The position numbers and the translations under genes were made by a program. From Gnetum montanum (Eukaryota; Streptophyta; Gnetopsida; Gnetales; Gnetaceae): a stretch of DNA of 64,000 nt. Location of the stretch: assembly GCA_015680685.1 (NCBI GenBank), contig MNCI01002112.1, positions 270,377 to 334,376 on the forward strand, read 5' to 3'. Positions 1-10,579 of the stretch are shown here, in pieces. The stretch's first letter is position 1. The number at the start of each line of letters is the position of its first letter. Below the pieces are notes generated by a model. It worked only from the letters and a program-made list of their open reading frames with translations, ran no database searches and was not told where the DNA came from.

Positions 1-502
1 CTCGGTGTAATCAACAACCCGAATGAAACTAGCTTGGTAAAGCTTGGTGATCTCATTGTGAACTGCCAATGCCACCTCGGGTCTAACCTTTCGTGCTTTT
101 TGTTTTACCGGTCTTAATTTTGGGTCAAGGATAATGTTGTGTTGAACAATTCTAGGATCTAGCCCTGGCATGTCCGTATAGGACCAAGCGAACGCTTGCA
201 TGTTTTCCCTAAGCACATGCTGAATGTCTTGGGCCAAGTGTGGTTGTAGCAGCATGCTTAATTTTAAGATTTTGACTTCCCCATCAGGCATGGTAATGGG
301 GGTTTCTGCTAATGGATCTTCAGTGATGTTTTCAGCTTCTATGTCGAGAAATTTTGTCATGCCTTGGTATTCGTGTACTGTTGGCTGTGTTGAGGCTATG
401 ACCAAGTCATTTGTTGATGAATTTATGTTGATGAAGTTCATGTTAATATCCCGCGTGATGTTGCCATATGGTCCGTCAACGACCAACGGTGTGGTTAAAT
501 GC
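1..502 (-). CDS. Element A: N-terminal part of Ty3/gypsy reverse transcriptase polyprotein (partial)
   Basis: The reverse strand is open from a TAG near 503 to the window edge. It encodes the linker before reverse transcriptase and the start of the RT domain, including YTDMPGLDPRIVQHNI, PVKQKARKVRPE and EITKLYQASFIRVVDY. These are standard landmarks of Ty3/gypsy RT, just upstream of the palm domain. The same linker and motifs recur in elements B, C1 and C2. The catalytic YVDD lies off the left edge. I see no internal stop here, unlike the older copies, so A may be the youngest of the group. Upstream on the same strand (higher coordinates), protease starts only after about 5.9 kb of spacer. 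Confidence 0.85.
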
Positions 503-640
503 TAGCATTCCATTGAGCTTGCTCCTGCTAATAAACCGAGAGTTGCATAAGCAAAGGGGTATAGTTCCATGTTTTCTGGTGCTTTTAAACTATGTGTACG
601 TGTATAATGGTGGATTATCGTCACACCGGGATGCATGGCA

Positions 641-790
641 GTTTAAGGCCGTACCGGGCCATGATTAGTAGTTTAAGGTCGTATCGGGCCGTCATTGGCA
701 GTTTAGGACCATACCGGGCCGTGATTGGTAGTTTAAGGCCGTACCGGGCCGTGATTGGCAGTTTAAGGCCGTACCGGGCCGCGATTGGTA
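641..790. repeat. Tandem array, 5 x 30 bp, between aORF promoter and RT of element A
   Basis: Five consecutive 30-bp units start at 641, 671, 701, 731 and 761. Each begins GTTTAAGGCC or a close variant and carries a GTACCGGGCC-type middle and a TGATTGGCA-type end. A weaker unit precedes them near 612. The GTTTAAGG core is shared with arrays at the equivalent boundary in other elements of the window, although the second half of the unit differs by family. Confidence 0.9.
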
Positions 791-973
791 GTTAGCATAA
801 ACGTGTAAAATGGGGTCCATGGAGGAACCAGGACGTAATAATCTCTGTTTTTAGTTAATTTTCATCATTTTTGGGGAAATTTTGGCAAATAGTAGGCAAA
901 AAAGACAAAAAGGTAAAAAACGGAGCGACGACAGCATAAGCGGCGGTGACGTCAGCGTCAGCATTATCGGGCG

Positions 974-982
974 CTATATAAA
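974..982 (+). promoter_or_regulatory. TATA box of the antisense gene in element A
   Basis: CTATATAAA lies in a GC-rich context on the strand opposite to the retrotransposon genes, about 250 bp before the first exon ATG at 1224. Copies C2 and E have a TATA box at the equivalent place (31515 and 52302), so an antisense promoter is a shared feature. The transcription start was not determined. Confidence 0.65.
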
Positions 983-1223
983 GGGAAGGGGGGGTCCATT
1001 TTTTTTACTGGAAAGCGACAGCATGAGCGACAGCATAAACCTGCTAAGGCGTAAGCGTAAACCACGATACCTAGCGTAATTGTAAACCTCAGCGTAGACA
1101 CCTAAGATTGATCCCCAGCGTGGACGCGGAGACCCTAGCGTAGACGTCAAAGCTTAAACTTCTCAGCACCAGCGCAGATAATTGCTTAGCGTAAAATTAG
1201 ATCGTCAACGTAGACACTCTGAG

Positions 1224-4200
1224 ATGGGCAAGGGAAAGGAAGTGCAGGGCCAAGGGCGGAAGGATCCCGATCTAACCTTCGCCGAAGAGACGGAGGCCAT
1301 GTTGCAGGGTCTTCCCAGGCCAAAGATTCCATCGTGGCCTGCGACGTCCCACAGGTAGGCTCAGATTCCTGCCTCTATTATTTCTGTGGTATTTTCTGTT
1401 TGTAGTGTAGACGGTCTCGGCGTATACACCGAGCGTAGAAGGGTTTTCAGCATAAGGGTTTTCGGCGTATACGCCAGCGTAACTGCAGCGTAGACGATGT
1501 TTAGTCCTTCTAGCGTAACATTTTTTTGCGTTGTTGTGTTAGCGTAAAAGTTGGTCAGCGTGTTTGTCATCGGTGTAAGTTCTGTTTCTTGCGATGGCGT
1601 ATACGCTGAGGGTTTGTTCGGCGTATACGCTGTACGCGTACAGTTATCTTTTCGGCGTACCGCTTTATCTTTCTAGTGTAAACTGTTTACGCTGAATGTG
1701 AACTTGGGCGTACACACCGAGGGTTTTCTCAGTGTGTACGCTGCATGTGAAGGGGTTGGGGCGTCAGCATAAAACAGATCGCCGTCAGCGTAGACGCTGA
1801 GTTGGCTAGCATCTACGCTGAGTTAAATTTCATTCTTTACGCTAAGTATTAGTTGGCGTATATGTTCTGCAGACAGCATATACGCTGGATTGAATGCGGT
1901 TTTTGCGCTAAGTGTAGGTCGTCGTATACGCTCTGTGTATATCGTATATGCTAAGTCTGAATCGCTCTAAGTGCTAAGTTTGTTCGGCGTACATTATATG
2001 TGGCGTATACGCTGAGCGTGAATCACGGGCGTAAATTGTGGGCGTATACGCTATGTACAGCGTATACGCTGGGCGTAAGTTGTGTTTTTTGCACTGTAGA
2101 GTTGGCGTATACGCTCTGTGTACAACGTATACACTGGGTGTAAACAGTTAGTTGAATTTTTGATTTTTTGCTGATTTATGATGCAAACTTTCATTTTGTG
2201 GCATTGTGATTGGTTGCAGAGACAGCAAACGCTTCCTTGTCGTGGTTGAACTCGTCGGGATGCTAACATGGGCTGGCCCTGTGGAGGAAGGCGATCTTCC
2301 CCCGGTTTTATTTGTGGATGACAAGGGGGCTGGTTCAGGGAAGGTGCTGGCAAATTTCTGGCTTTCTTGTTAACCAATTTCGAGGTGGATGTGTGGTCGT
2401 ATTTTGACGAAGTGACTGTGTGAAGTGTGGTTGATGCAATACTGCCGGGGGCTACAGAGGGCGTAATGGTCTTTATGGGAGACATTGACGAGGGGTCATT
2501 TGTGGCTAAGGATGGCACTACCCACGGGCCCAAGTCAAATCGCCCGTTAACGCGTGTGTGGGCATTGCTGCCACCGAGGTTGGATTATGTCAACAATACA
2601 TTGTTTATAGCTACCCGTGCACATACCTTGTTCCAGAATCCTCCTGGCACGGTATACCGAATAGCCAGGTGGGACCATTTACATTTATTGCTTTCTCTAT
2701 TTTCGTTTGATGTTGGTTTCTTGTTTTAATGCACGTTTGTTTGCAGACCGAAGACCAACCCAGACGGGACTCTCATTGAGGATGAAGGGATAGCCCTTGC
2801 TTGCACCACTCTAGAGGCCTTTATGATGGCCCCCACTCTTCGTGGGGCTGTTCTGGCTCAGACGAAGGGTTCGATGGTCTGCTTCCATAATCAGTTTTCC
2901 AGGGCCTTTGCGATGTGCAAGGCTCATGGGTGGCTTCACGAAGATTGGACAAATCAGGGGGCGGTCTTTCCTCATAACTTTGGTAGCACTTCCAAATCTA
3001 CCACTAACGGTGGGTGATAACATTTCTTAGATGCGTTAGTGGGTTTGTTCAACTGTTTGGGACTATGCCGATATAACCGTTTTAACTTGTTTTAACAATT
3101 GATGCACCTTCCGGTGGGGATCCCATGACAACAGGGTGAACTGAGGCCACTTTGTCAATGAAGTTCAGGGGGTGGAGAAGGCGCAGAAGTGGCTGCGTAG
3201 GAAAGCCCCGCTGCCCCTCACTCGTTGCCTAGACGATGCCAGCCTCCTGGAGCTTTTTATGACACCCAGCCCTGATGTCTCAATAGGGGAAATGATAGGG
3301 ATCATGGACTCTTTTAATGAGTCTGTTTCTCAGTATAGCGCCCAGATTAAGGGTGTTAAGGTGGTGTTTCATCTGTCACCTGTGTTCTTTTCTAACTTGT
3401 TTGGCATGTCGGCAGATGGCCTACCTGTAGTATTGGACAGGTCTCATAAAGAGCTCCAAACGATCTGCGAGCTGGAATCTTGGCTTGGCGTGACGAAAAA
3501 CACCAAGGGATTCCTGATGTAGGGGAAAGCAAAGGTTGTTGGGGTGAACGAATTGTATCCCCTGTTTCGGACGCGGGTGTTTCCCCAAACCCTTTCTTAG
3601 GTGCGGAGTTTTGGGGTTGAGGTGGTGTACATCATGCGAAGTATCTTAGAAACTGGCATGCGGTATAACTGGGCTCAATTTTTGTTGGCAGGCCTGCATA
3701 AGGAGATAGTGTGATTGCGCTCAAATATCGAAGCAAAATCGCACTTTATCTTTGCCTTCTTCACTAGTTATCTCAGCCGTTTTGCTGAGTTTCTTGTGGT
3801 GCACGCGGACAACAAGTTTGTCCTACGGGATCAGGGTCAACTATCCTGCCCATGGGTCAAACATTTGTTTGTGATAATGAGATCGCAGGATGCCCCAGAA
3901 GGTATCGATGAGTCTGTGTCTGTTACTACAGGGGGATCATCTGGCGGTTCCATCCACACACGGGATAGTCTGGGGATGGAGCCAGATGATGTACCTTTAA
4001 TTGCCAGACAGGTAGAGCGGGTTATTAAGGAGACCATTGGGAAAGCCAAGTCGAAATTGAAAAGACCTGAACACGCCACGGAGGAAGTTGCTGATATAAA
4101 CCAGCCATGCGTGAAGTGGATAAGCTTCAAGATACTTGGTAAGCGAAGCTCATCTGCTTGTTATTGCATCATTTTCATTCATTTATAACCCCTGCTTCAA

Positions 4201-5796
4201 TTGCTTACGTGTCGTTGTTGTTTTCGATTTGATGAAGTGAGGAAGCAGGCCTTAGAGACCATCAGAGAGGAGGAGGACACGCGTACCGAGAAAAAAAATG
4301 AGGAAAGCCCAGAGAAGAGTCAAGGCAGGGGAACGGAGCTATTAACAGAGAGGACTACTGACACTGACCCTTTAGACGACCCAGACGCTATCAACCAAAT
4401 GTTCAATAGCTTCCTCAAGGGTGAATTGGATTTGGGCGATCCCCCAGAAGGTGACAAGGATCAGGGTATGTCTTCACTTTTAGTTGGTTTTTTTTTGAAT
4501 TAAGTATGGCTCCTACGTTTTTTATTTATTTTCGTGTTTTTGGATTAGATGAAGGCAGTGGTACCAGGACGGTACGGTTGGACATTCCCATGAAGACGGT
4601 TCCCCCTAAGAGGACCGCTGAGGTTAGTTCTTCCCATACCCATCAGCCACTTATTTGGTGAAAGATGTCAAATAAGACGGATTTTGTGGATGGAATCGCG
4701 GAAGAGGTCGTTGAACATCTCCAAGAAGTCCACCCTGACATAGGTATGAATCGTTTAAAGATTAGGAGCTTCCTGCATTATGTGTACCATTTTAACGTTC
4801 GTGTTTTCTGCGTGGGTAGGTGCTAAACTAAGATGGGATCCCTTTGAGGACATCAGTATAAAAAGCCTAACTACACTCTCCCCAGAAGTGGAACAGGTGC
4901 CAAGGCCTATTTATGAAGGAGTTGCAGGAAGCCTCGCCCACAATGCCAAGTCATTGTGGACCTGTAGGCGTTCTGTTGAACAGTTGTGGCTACAAGTACA
5001 GGCAAAGGAAAAGGAAGTCTCCACAGCAACAGAGGAGCGTGACGATTTAAAGGCTCGATACGAGTTCACCGCTGCTAGACTAAATGGAGATCGTTCTTGG
5101 CGAAAATCAGAGATTACGTACACTAGGTATTGGAACCTTCTGAACCGTCATGCATCACTGACTCAGAGAATGGCGGAATGCAAAGCTCAAATTGATCTCC
5201 TGAACCTTAAGTGTCAAGATTGGAAGGCTTTCACTTCCAAGGTTCGCAGGACAAGAAAAACCATAAACATCAGTACAAGAAGTCACTGAAAGAGGTGTCC
5301 ATTGAAAAGCGGCAGCTAGAGATGTTTGTGGAGGGTTTGGGTTTGCGTTCTGCCTTCGATACCTTTGCCAAAAACACAATTGTGGAAATGGAGTCACCTA
5401 CAAGGGTCATCACAACTGCTTTTAGGGAGGTGTCGGTGGGTGAATTTCCTCTGAAATGTCCTACCTGGTCAACGGTCGACAAAGGCAAGGCTTTGGCAAA
5501 CGTTGATTTAGGCCTGGACAGAACAGATTGGGCTAGTGTTCCAGAGGAAGAAATCCTTCGTCGGCTGGAGTTTGGCTTAGGGTGATCCCCTATGGTAAGC
5601 GTTTTGTCTTTATGAAGTTAATTTATTGGATAATGTTTAAAGTGTTTAACATCTACTTATTTCTGTGTTGGTTGTTTGTTTTTGGTGTTTTCCACATGAG
5701 GGTGGTGATGATACTCACGAGGCTGGCCCCAGTGGAGTAGGGGCCCCTAACACTAGTGGTTCTAAAGGAGATGATCCTCCTGTCACAGACGCTTAG
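1224..5796 (+). pseudogene. aORF copy A: multi-exon gene antisense to element A, between protease and RT
   Basis: Inferred exons are 1224-1354, 2220-2668, 2747-3009, about 3134-4138, about 4239-4465, about 4550-4623, about 4820-5584 and about 5695-5796. Exon 1 ends CCCACAG|GTAGGC in phase 2 and joins TTGCAG|A at 2220 in frame. Exon 2 to exon 3 is again phase 2. The product would be roughly 900-1000 residues, with a globular N-terminal half, the motif SVSVTTGG, a coiled-coil stretch (about 4950-5200), a conserved block with MFVEGLGLRSA, VDKGKALANVDLGLD and VPEEEIL, and an acidic Gly-rich tail. Stops occur at 3520, 3597 and 3712, with frameshifts near 2370, 3140 and 5270, so this copy is broken. 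Copies B, C1, C2 and E are homologous. I do not recognise the family. Plant-mobile-domain or transposon-associated proteins are possible relatives but unproven. Confidence 0.75.
1355..2219 (+). repeat. Intron 1 of aORF copy A, packed with GCGTATACGC words
   Basis: This span sits between a GTAGGC donor and a TTGCAG acceptor. It consists mostly of short irregular repeats around GCGTATACGCTG or GCGTAAAC, with spacing of about 15-40 bp. GCGTATACGC is a perfect 10-bp palindrome. The same word fills element A's LTR and leader (10130-11700). There is no coding signal. Confidence 0.75.
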
Positions 5797-6419
5797 TGCT
5801 TTTATAGTTTTTTTTTGTTTTTTGGATTTTTGCTGATTCCTATTGATACAGGCATTGTAACTGGAAAATATTGAGAAAGACAGGCACCATTTGTACAACA
5901 TTGCATGAATAAATATTTTTTGTTGATTTTTAATTTGTTTGCACACACGACACGACATTAAAATGTTTTTGGGTTTGCTTTTCTATTTTAAAGGTGACGC
6001 ACTGAAGATAAATGATATGTAAAAAGGAAAACAAGGTATGTGTAGTTTAAGGCTATTTTGGGCCCCATTGTAAATGAGTGATATTTTAGAAGAAACAGAT
6101 GTTTCATAGTAGACCGACCATTTCTGATCGTGGCTAGTTTTATGCCATTGCGGACATGATAGTTTAACGTCTTTCCGGACAAGGAGTGTTGTTCAATTTT
6201 GTGTTCTTTTGTTATTTATTATGATTTTGGCATTTTCAATTTTATTGTAGTTTTATGTCATTTCAGACGATATATAGTTTAACGTTGTTTCGGAAATAGA
6301 GTGTCGTAGTAATTTTTTGGGTTATTATATTATTATTTCTTTGTGTTTCTGGGTTTTATCGTAGTTTAGCGTCATTTCGGATGTGATATAGTTTAATGTC
6401 ATTTCAGACTAAGGGGTGT
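5797..6419. repeat. Degenerate array between aORF end and protease, element A
   Basis: This non-coding spacer starts after the aORF stop. From about 6040 to 6420 the core GTTTAACGTCNTTTCGGAC (variants GTTTAAGGC, GTTTTATGCC, GTTTAGCGTC) recurs at irregular intervals with AT-rich filler. It separates two convergent reading units, the aORF on plus and gag-protease on minus. From 5797 to about 6040 I see only AT-rich sequence that could serve as 3' UTR. Confidence 0.7.
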
Positions 6420-7152
6420 TTATTTTAGTTGTTTTTTGATTTTCTTTATTTTTATGTCAGGGGGTGTATCAACCGGTACGATTTTGTATTCTCCGTCTCC
6501 TTCGCTGATCACGTTGAATGGCAATTCAGTCCAGGAGACATCTGTTAGACTATTTTCAGTGTTGATATTTTTAGGTGCTTCGGTGTCTGTCATTGTTCTT
6601 GTGTTAGTTTCTTCATGAAGCGATGTGTGTGGAGTGTCGAATGCAAGTGTTTCAGTTTCGGGAGATTTTTGTTCTGTGTTAAAGGGATTACTGTTTACCG
6701 GTGGTTGGGGATTCTTGCTGTTTCGGTTAGGCCTTTTGAGCTCCACTTCCGATCCTTGGTCTATGTCTGAGTTTGATGAGATGATGGGAGTAACCGCTTC
6801 CCCATGTATAATGACTTCTCCGCCCTCATAGGGTAGGTGAATTTCCTGATGTATGGGGGATGAAACAACTCTCAATTGGGATAACCAGGGTCTTCCCAAT
6901 ATGAGGTTGAATCTTGGCATCTCATCAACTACCAGGAAGTCAGCGGATGTAGGGAACTGATCTCCCACTACAAAGTCTAGGGTTATAGTGCCCTTGACTA
7001 GTATGCGTGACCCACTGAAGGACTTTAAGCATGCCGTTGTGGTGGGTTTGATCGAGTCGGTGAGCCCCAATTGTTCGATGATGGGATAGGGTACGACGTT
7101 GGTAGCTGCCCCATCATCTACATGTACCCTATGTATTTTGAATTGGTTTACA
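6420..7152 (-). CDS. Element A: retropepsin-like aspartic protease
   Basis: The reverse strand encodes VHVDDGAATNVVP, the active-site region of retrotransposon proteases (DDGA in place of DTG/DSG), then the long strand LDFVVGDQFPTSADF and the flap/C-terminal signature FNLILGRPWLSQL. A Ser/Thr/Asn-rich tail runs to the stop at 6420. Protease cleaves the Gag-Pol precursor inside virus-like particles. The domain is open from about 7152 to 6420. Homologues are B 12200-13105 and C1 43278-44160. Relative to those, about 70 residues before the active site are missing exactly where an N stands at 7156, so the start is either deleted or mis-assembled. Protease ends well before RT because the aORF block intervenes. 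Confidence 0.85.
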
Positions 7153-7155
7153 TGT

Positions 7156-7156
7156 N
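7156..7156. other. Ambiguous base marking a gap in protease of element A
   Basis: A single N stands between SLYDMVLTS (upstream side, minus strand) and NQFKIHRVHVDDGA. In C1 these two segments are separated by about 70 residues, so roughly 210 bp are absent at the N. Confidence 0.7.
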
Positions 7157-10093
7157 TGATGTTAGTACCATGTCATACAAGCTTAACAAAGTGTTTTTCT
7201 ATTTTAGGGCTTGGGTAACTTGTGTTAGGGCCATTGCAAAATCTCTACTGTCAGGGACATTTTTATCAGCAGTGACTGACTGGGTCCATTGGACCCAACA
7301 GTTTTATTTCGCATTTTGGTGGTTTGTCGTTATTGTTAGGACCTGCCGTTTTATGCGGTTCTTGTATTTTGGATGATTCACTGTTGCTGTCCGTGTTCGG
7401 TCGATCGTTGGATGATGTCATGGGCATGGAGTTAAGTGGAGTTGGTTTGGGTGGGCCCATGGCTAGCCGTTGGCGTTCTTTCTCCATGTGCTCACATGTA
7501 AGCCTGTCTACCAGGCGTTCTCGTGTGTTACGTGGAGGTGGAGTTGGCCTCGGAGCCTAGGATTGCCCTGGGACCTTTACAACATATGGAGCTAGACGGG
7601 GTTGCGGGTGGATGGTCGGATATGACTAGGCAGGAGTCTGTCCAGGTATCCTGATGGCGTACGGGGTTGGTCTTGGCGGAGGTTGGACCTCCGTCATGGC
7701 AACGGCGGGTGGTACTCGGACTACGAAAGGGGTAGGCCGAGCATGAAGGGTTGGTGTATCCGTGGGATTGACCGGAGGGATGCGCACCATGTATGGTTTT
7801 TGGTGCATCGTGATGTTGGGGGCAGATACGGTCGGGGGCACTCGGACTATGTATGGCAGGTGCGGGGCGTGGGATGGTTGAGATGCGGTTGCGGACTCAG
7901 CGGGAGGGATCTGAACTAGGAACGGCTTGCCAAGTGTTTCCTATTTATTTTCAGGGTGGATGGTGTTGATGCGGGGTGTGTCAGAACCATCGTCACAATA
8001 GATTGCGTCAATTACGTACGCTGCCTCTTTAGTGTTTAGGGGGTCTTTGTACACCCCCATGGTTTGATTTTGTGGTTGGACAGGGTTAGCCCCGTCAAAA
8101 GTGATTTTGCCATCATTAATCATCCGCTGGATGTCCTGCTTTAGGGTGAAGCAGTAATCCGTTCCATGCCTATTACAGGTGGTTTTTGTTGGGGTGTGAT
8201 GTTGGTTTGTTGGGTTCCTACTATCGCTGCTTTCATTGTCTTGGCTTTCTCTTTATCCTTTTTAGTGTGTTGGTTTCTGAAGGCCAAGTATACCGGGTTG
8301 TGGCTGTTTTGAGCCGCTTCCTCTATGTTTTTTATCTACACAAATGCCTGATTAAGATCCCACGTGTTAAGGTAATATAATTTGGACTTGAAGAAATCGT
8401 TGATAGCCCCCTTTAGAATTGTGAGTAGATAAGTTGGAGAGATTGGCTCGTGTAGCTCATTGAGAGCCGCACTCCATCTCTGAATAAACTTTTGTACAGG
8501 TTCAAGCGGTGCTTTCTTGACCTGCATGAGGCTGTCTAGTGTGGCCTTGGGTTTCAAGTTGTACTTGAACTGGGTCACAAACTAGCGTAAAAGATCATCC
8601 AAGGAAAAGATAGAGTTCTTGGGCAGGGCCCGGTACCAGTCAAGCGCTCTCCCTGCGAGGAACATGGGGAACACTTGGAGGATGGAATGAGGCCATGCCT
8701 AGAGAAGCGCACATTCCAATCGAAATGTTATGAGGTGGGCATTGGGGTCTATTTCCCCATTATATTTATTCAACTTCGGTAAGGGGACGCCTTTGGGCAA
8801 AGTCAAAGATGGGACAGAGGAGCTAATGGGGTCATCGTTGTAGAAATCCACTACCTTCAGCTCCCCGTCGGTGGCTGTTTTGAGGTATTTTACCTCGTCT
8901 GTCAATTCCTGCATTATTTTTTTAGCGTCTGCCTAATCTTGGGTGCTCAGTGAAGCTACAGGTTGGGGGTGTGGGGCTATATACAAGTTAGACTGTTGGG
9001 TTGTGGGTTGAAAGGCTGAAAGCTGAGCGATCGACTATTGTGCTTGTGGGAAGTTAATGGTGGGCGGTACTACGGATGGCATGTTGTAAGGGAAATATTA
9101 CTGATGCTGCGGATGGGGTCGTACCTGTGGCACATGATAGGGGAAATGCTGTGGTTGTTGTGGTGGCAGCTGTACTGGGGGAACGTTGGCTGGTTGAACC
9201 ATACGTGGTGGTAGGTTATAATTAGGAGGTTGATGTTGCTGCAACTGAGCGCTCATCGTTACCCGTGGTATAACTATGTTTTGTGGAGGGACTCCCTGTT
9301 GGGTTATGGCTGTAGAAGGGGCTGTATGCGTTTGAATGTGCAGGATGTAGTGGGCAGATGTGGAGGCCGGTATGACGTGTGGCATCCCTATCACTTGGGG
9401 TGGGAGTGTTACTCCCACGCTATCGTGAGGGGGTGATTCTTGTGAAGATGGGTCGATTGCTGCCTCGGGAATGATGGCGAGGGGGAGCGTGATGAATTGA
9501 GGATCAGATGGAGGTGGTGCATGGGAAAATGAGGATGTGTGTGATGGAGGCATTTGCGTGTGAGTTATTGTGAGAGGTTGGAGGGGCAGGATCTCCCCTG
9601 CATCCAGATGAAAAATGGGATTAGCGTGTGCTTGCAGGCTGAGAGTGTGGTAGGAATCCTCGTGTTTTGACTGGGTAGCGAAGTCATCCTCTTCCTCTAG
9701 TCGGGTCTCAAGCGCATGCTGACCTAGCATGTGGCTCCTTTGCAGGAGGAGCTATGTGATGAATTCTGAGTACTACTCTGGAACCGGGATTAGGTCATAT
9801 GGGGAAGGGGTGAACTCATATCCTCCCTTGTAAAAGATTTTGAATTGCCTCTTGACTTCCATTTCGGCTCGGTCAACAGCTAGGCCAGCTTGTAACTTAA
9901 TACATATGAAATTATACTGATCCTCGGTGATAATGTTGGAGGCTGAATCTCTCCCCTGCAACCTTATGGACCGGCGGGGTTCCTCTGCGGGTTGTACTCC
10001 CGGGTGTTGCATGATGGGCTGTTGAACAGCCATGGTGTCTATGATGTTGGTGGCTTGAGTGGTGGCATCTGTAGTGTTGCTTGTGGGGTTCAT
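7157..10093 (-). pseudogene. Element A: gag polyprotein, frameshifted
   Basis: Reading on minus from ATG 10093: the N-terminal segment (10093-9773) has RRSIRLQGRD and EDQYNFICIKL. A Pro/Gln/His-rich linker follows (9730-9098), then the capsid-like core (8914-8699 with VDFYNDDPISSSVP and YNGEIDPNAHLITFR; 8578-8336 with FKYNLKPKATLDSLM and VQKFIQRWSAALNEL). Next are a zinc-knuckle-like CNRHGTDYC (about 8180-8150) and a Pro-rich region up to protease. The order and motifs match gag of C1 and C2. Several frameshifts separate the pieces and part of the core is deleted near 8180-8330. Gag would form the particle shell and package element RNA. The knuckle has the plant Ty3/gypsy GHDTD-type form and not a full CCHC. 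Confidence 0.8.
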
Positions 10094-10579
10094 GATGATA
10101 TGTCACGAAGGTGAATCTGTCTAAAGATGCGAAGTTAGTGTCGTGTAGTATGCAGCGTATATGCTTCAATGGACGGCGTATAGTGACACCGTATACAGCG
10201 TATATGGTCAGCGTGGGCGTTGAGCGTAGACGAGTCTACGGCGTAAGTGGCTCAGCATATACGCCAGACAGTGTACAGCGTAAAGGTATAGCGTAAGAAA
10301 GGGTGCGGCGTAAACAATGATAGCGTAAACGATGAACAGCGTAAAAGAAAAGGAGCGTAAAAACAAGGCAACGCAAAGGAACATAAACGAGGGGGCGTAA
10401 ACGCTGAACAACGTAGACGCTGGACAGTTGCAGGCTGGAGGTTTAGACTGGGTAGCGTAGCCACTGACAGGTTTCAGCAGGGAGCAGTGTGCAGTTGGCG
10501 GCGTAGATGCTTAACAGCGTAGACGCTGGGAAATTTGTAGACAAGGGTTTTAGAAGGCCCTCCTTCTAATGCCAATTTC
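10094..10579 (-). promoter_or_regulatory. Element A leader and primer binding site
   Basis: On the minus strand, directly after the LTR end (ACA at 10580-10582) comes GAAAT and then TGGCATTAGAAGGAGGG (10574-10558), a primer-binding-site-like block beginning TGG. The same block with the same offset follows the LTR in C1 (47328) and C2 (36186). The tRNA primer could not be assigned by eye. The rest of the leader to the gag ATG holds GCGTAAAC/GCGTATACGC words. Confidence 0.7.

Noticed and set aside
224-505. 93-codon forward ORF
   Set aside because: It is the shadow of the well-supported reverse-strand RT linker.
882-1079. 65-codon forward ORF over the TATA box
   Set aside because: It overlaps the antisense promoter, has no homologous counterpart in other copies, and is rich in Arg/Lys from the GCGTAA words.
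1400-2150. GCGTATACGC array as a satellite or origin of replication
   Set aside because: It lies within an inferred intron and recurs only in the same element's LTR and leader. Nothing supports a centromere or origin.
3134-5584. Assigning the aORF to the plant mobile domain family
   Set aside because: I could not find the family's typical motifs by eye. The likeness is only in length, coiled coil and retrotransposon association.
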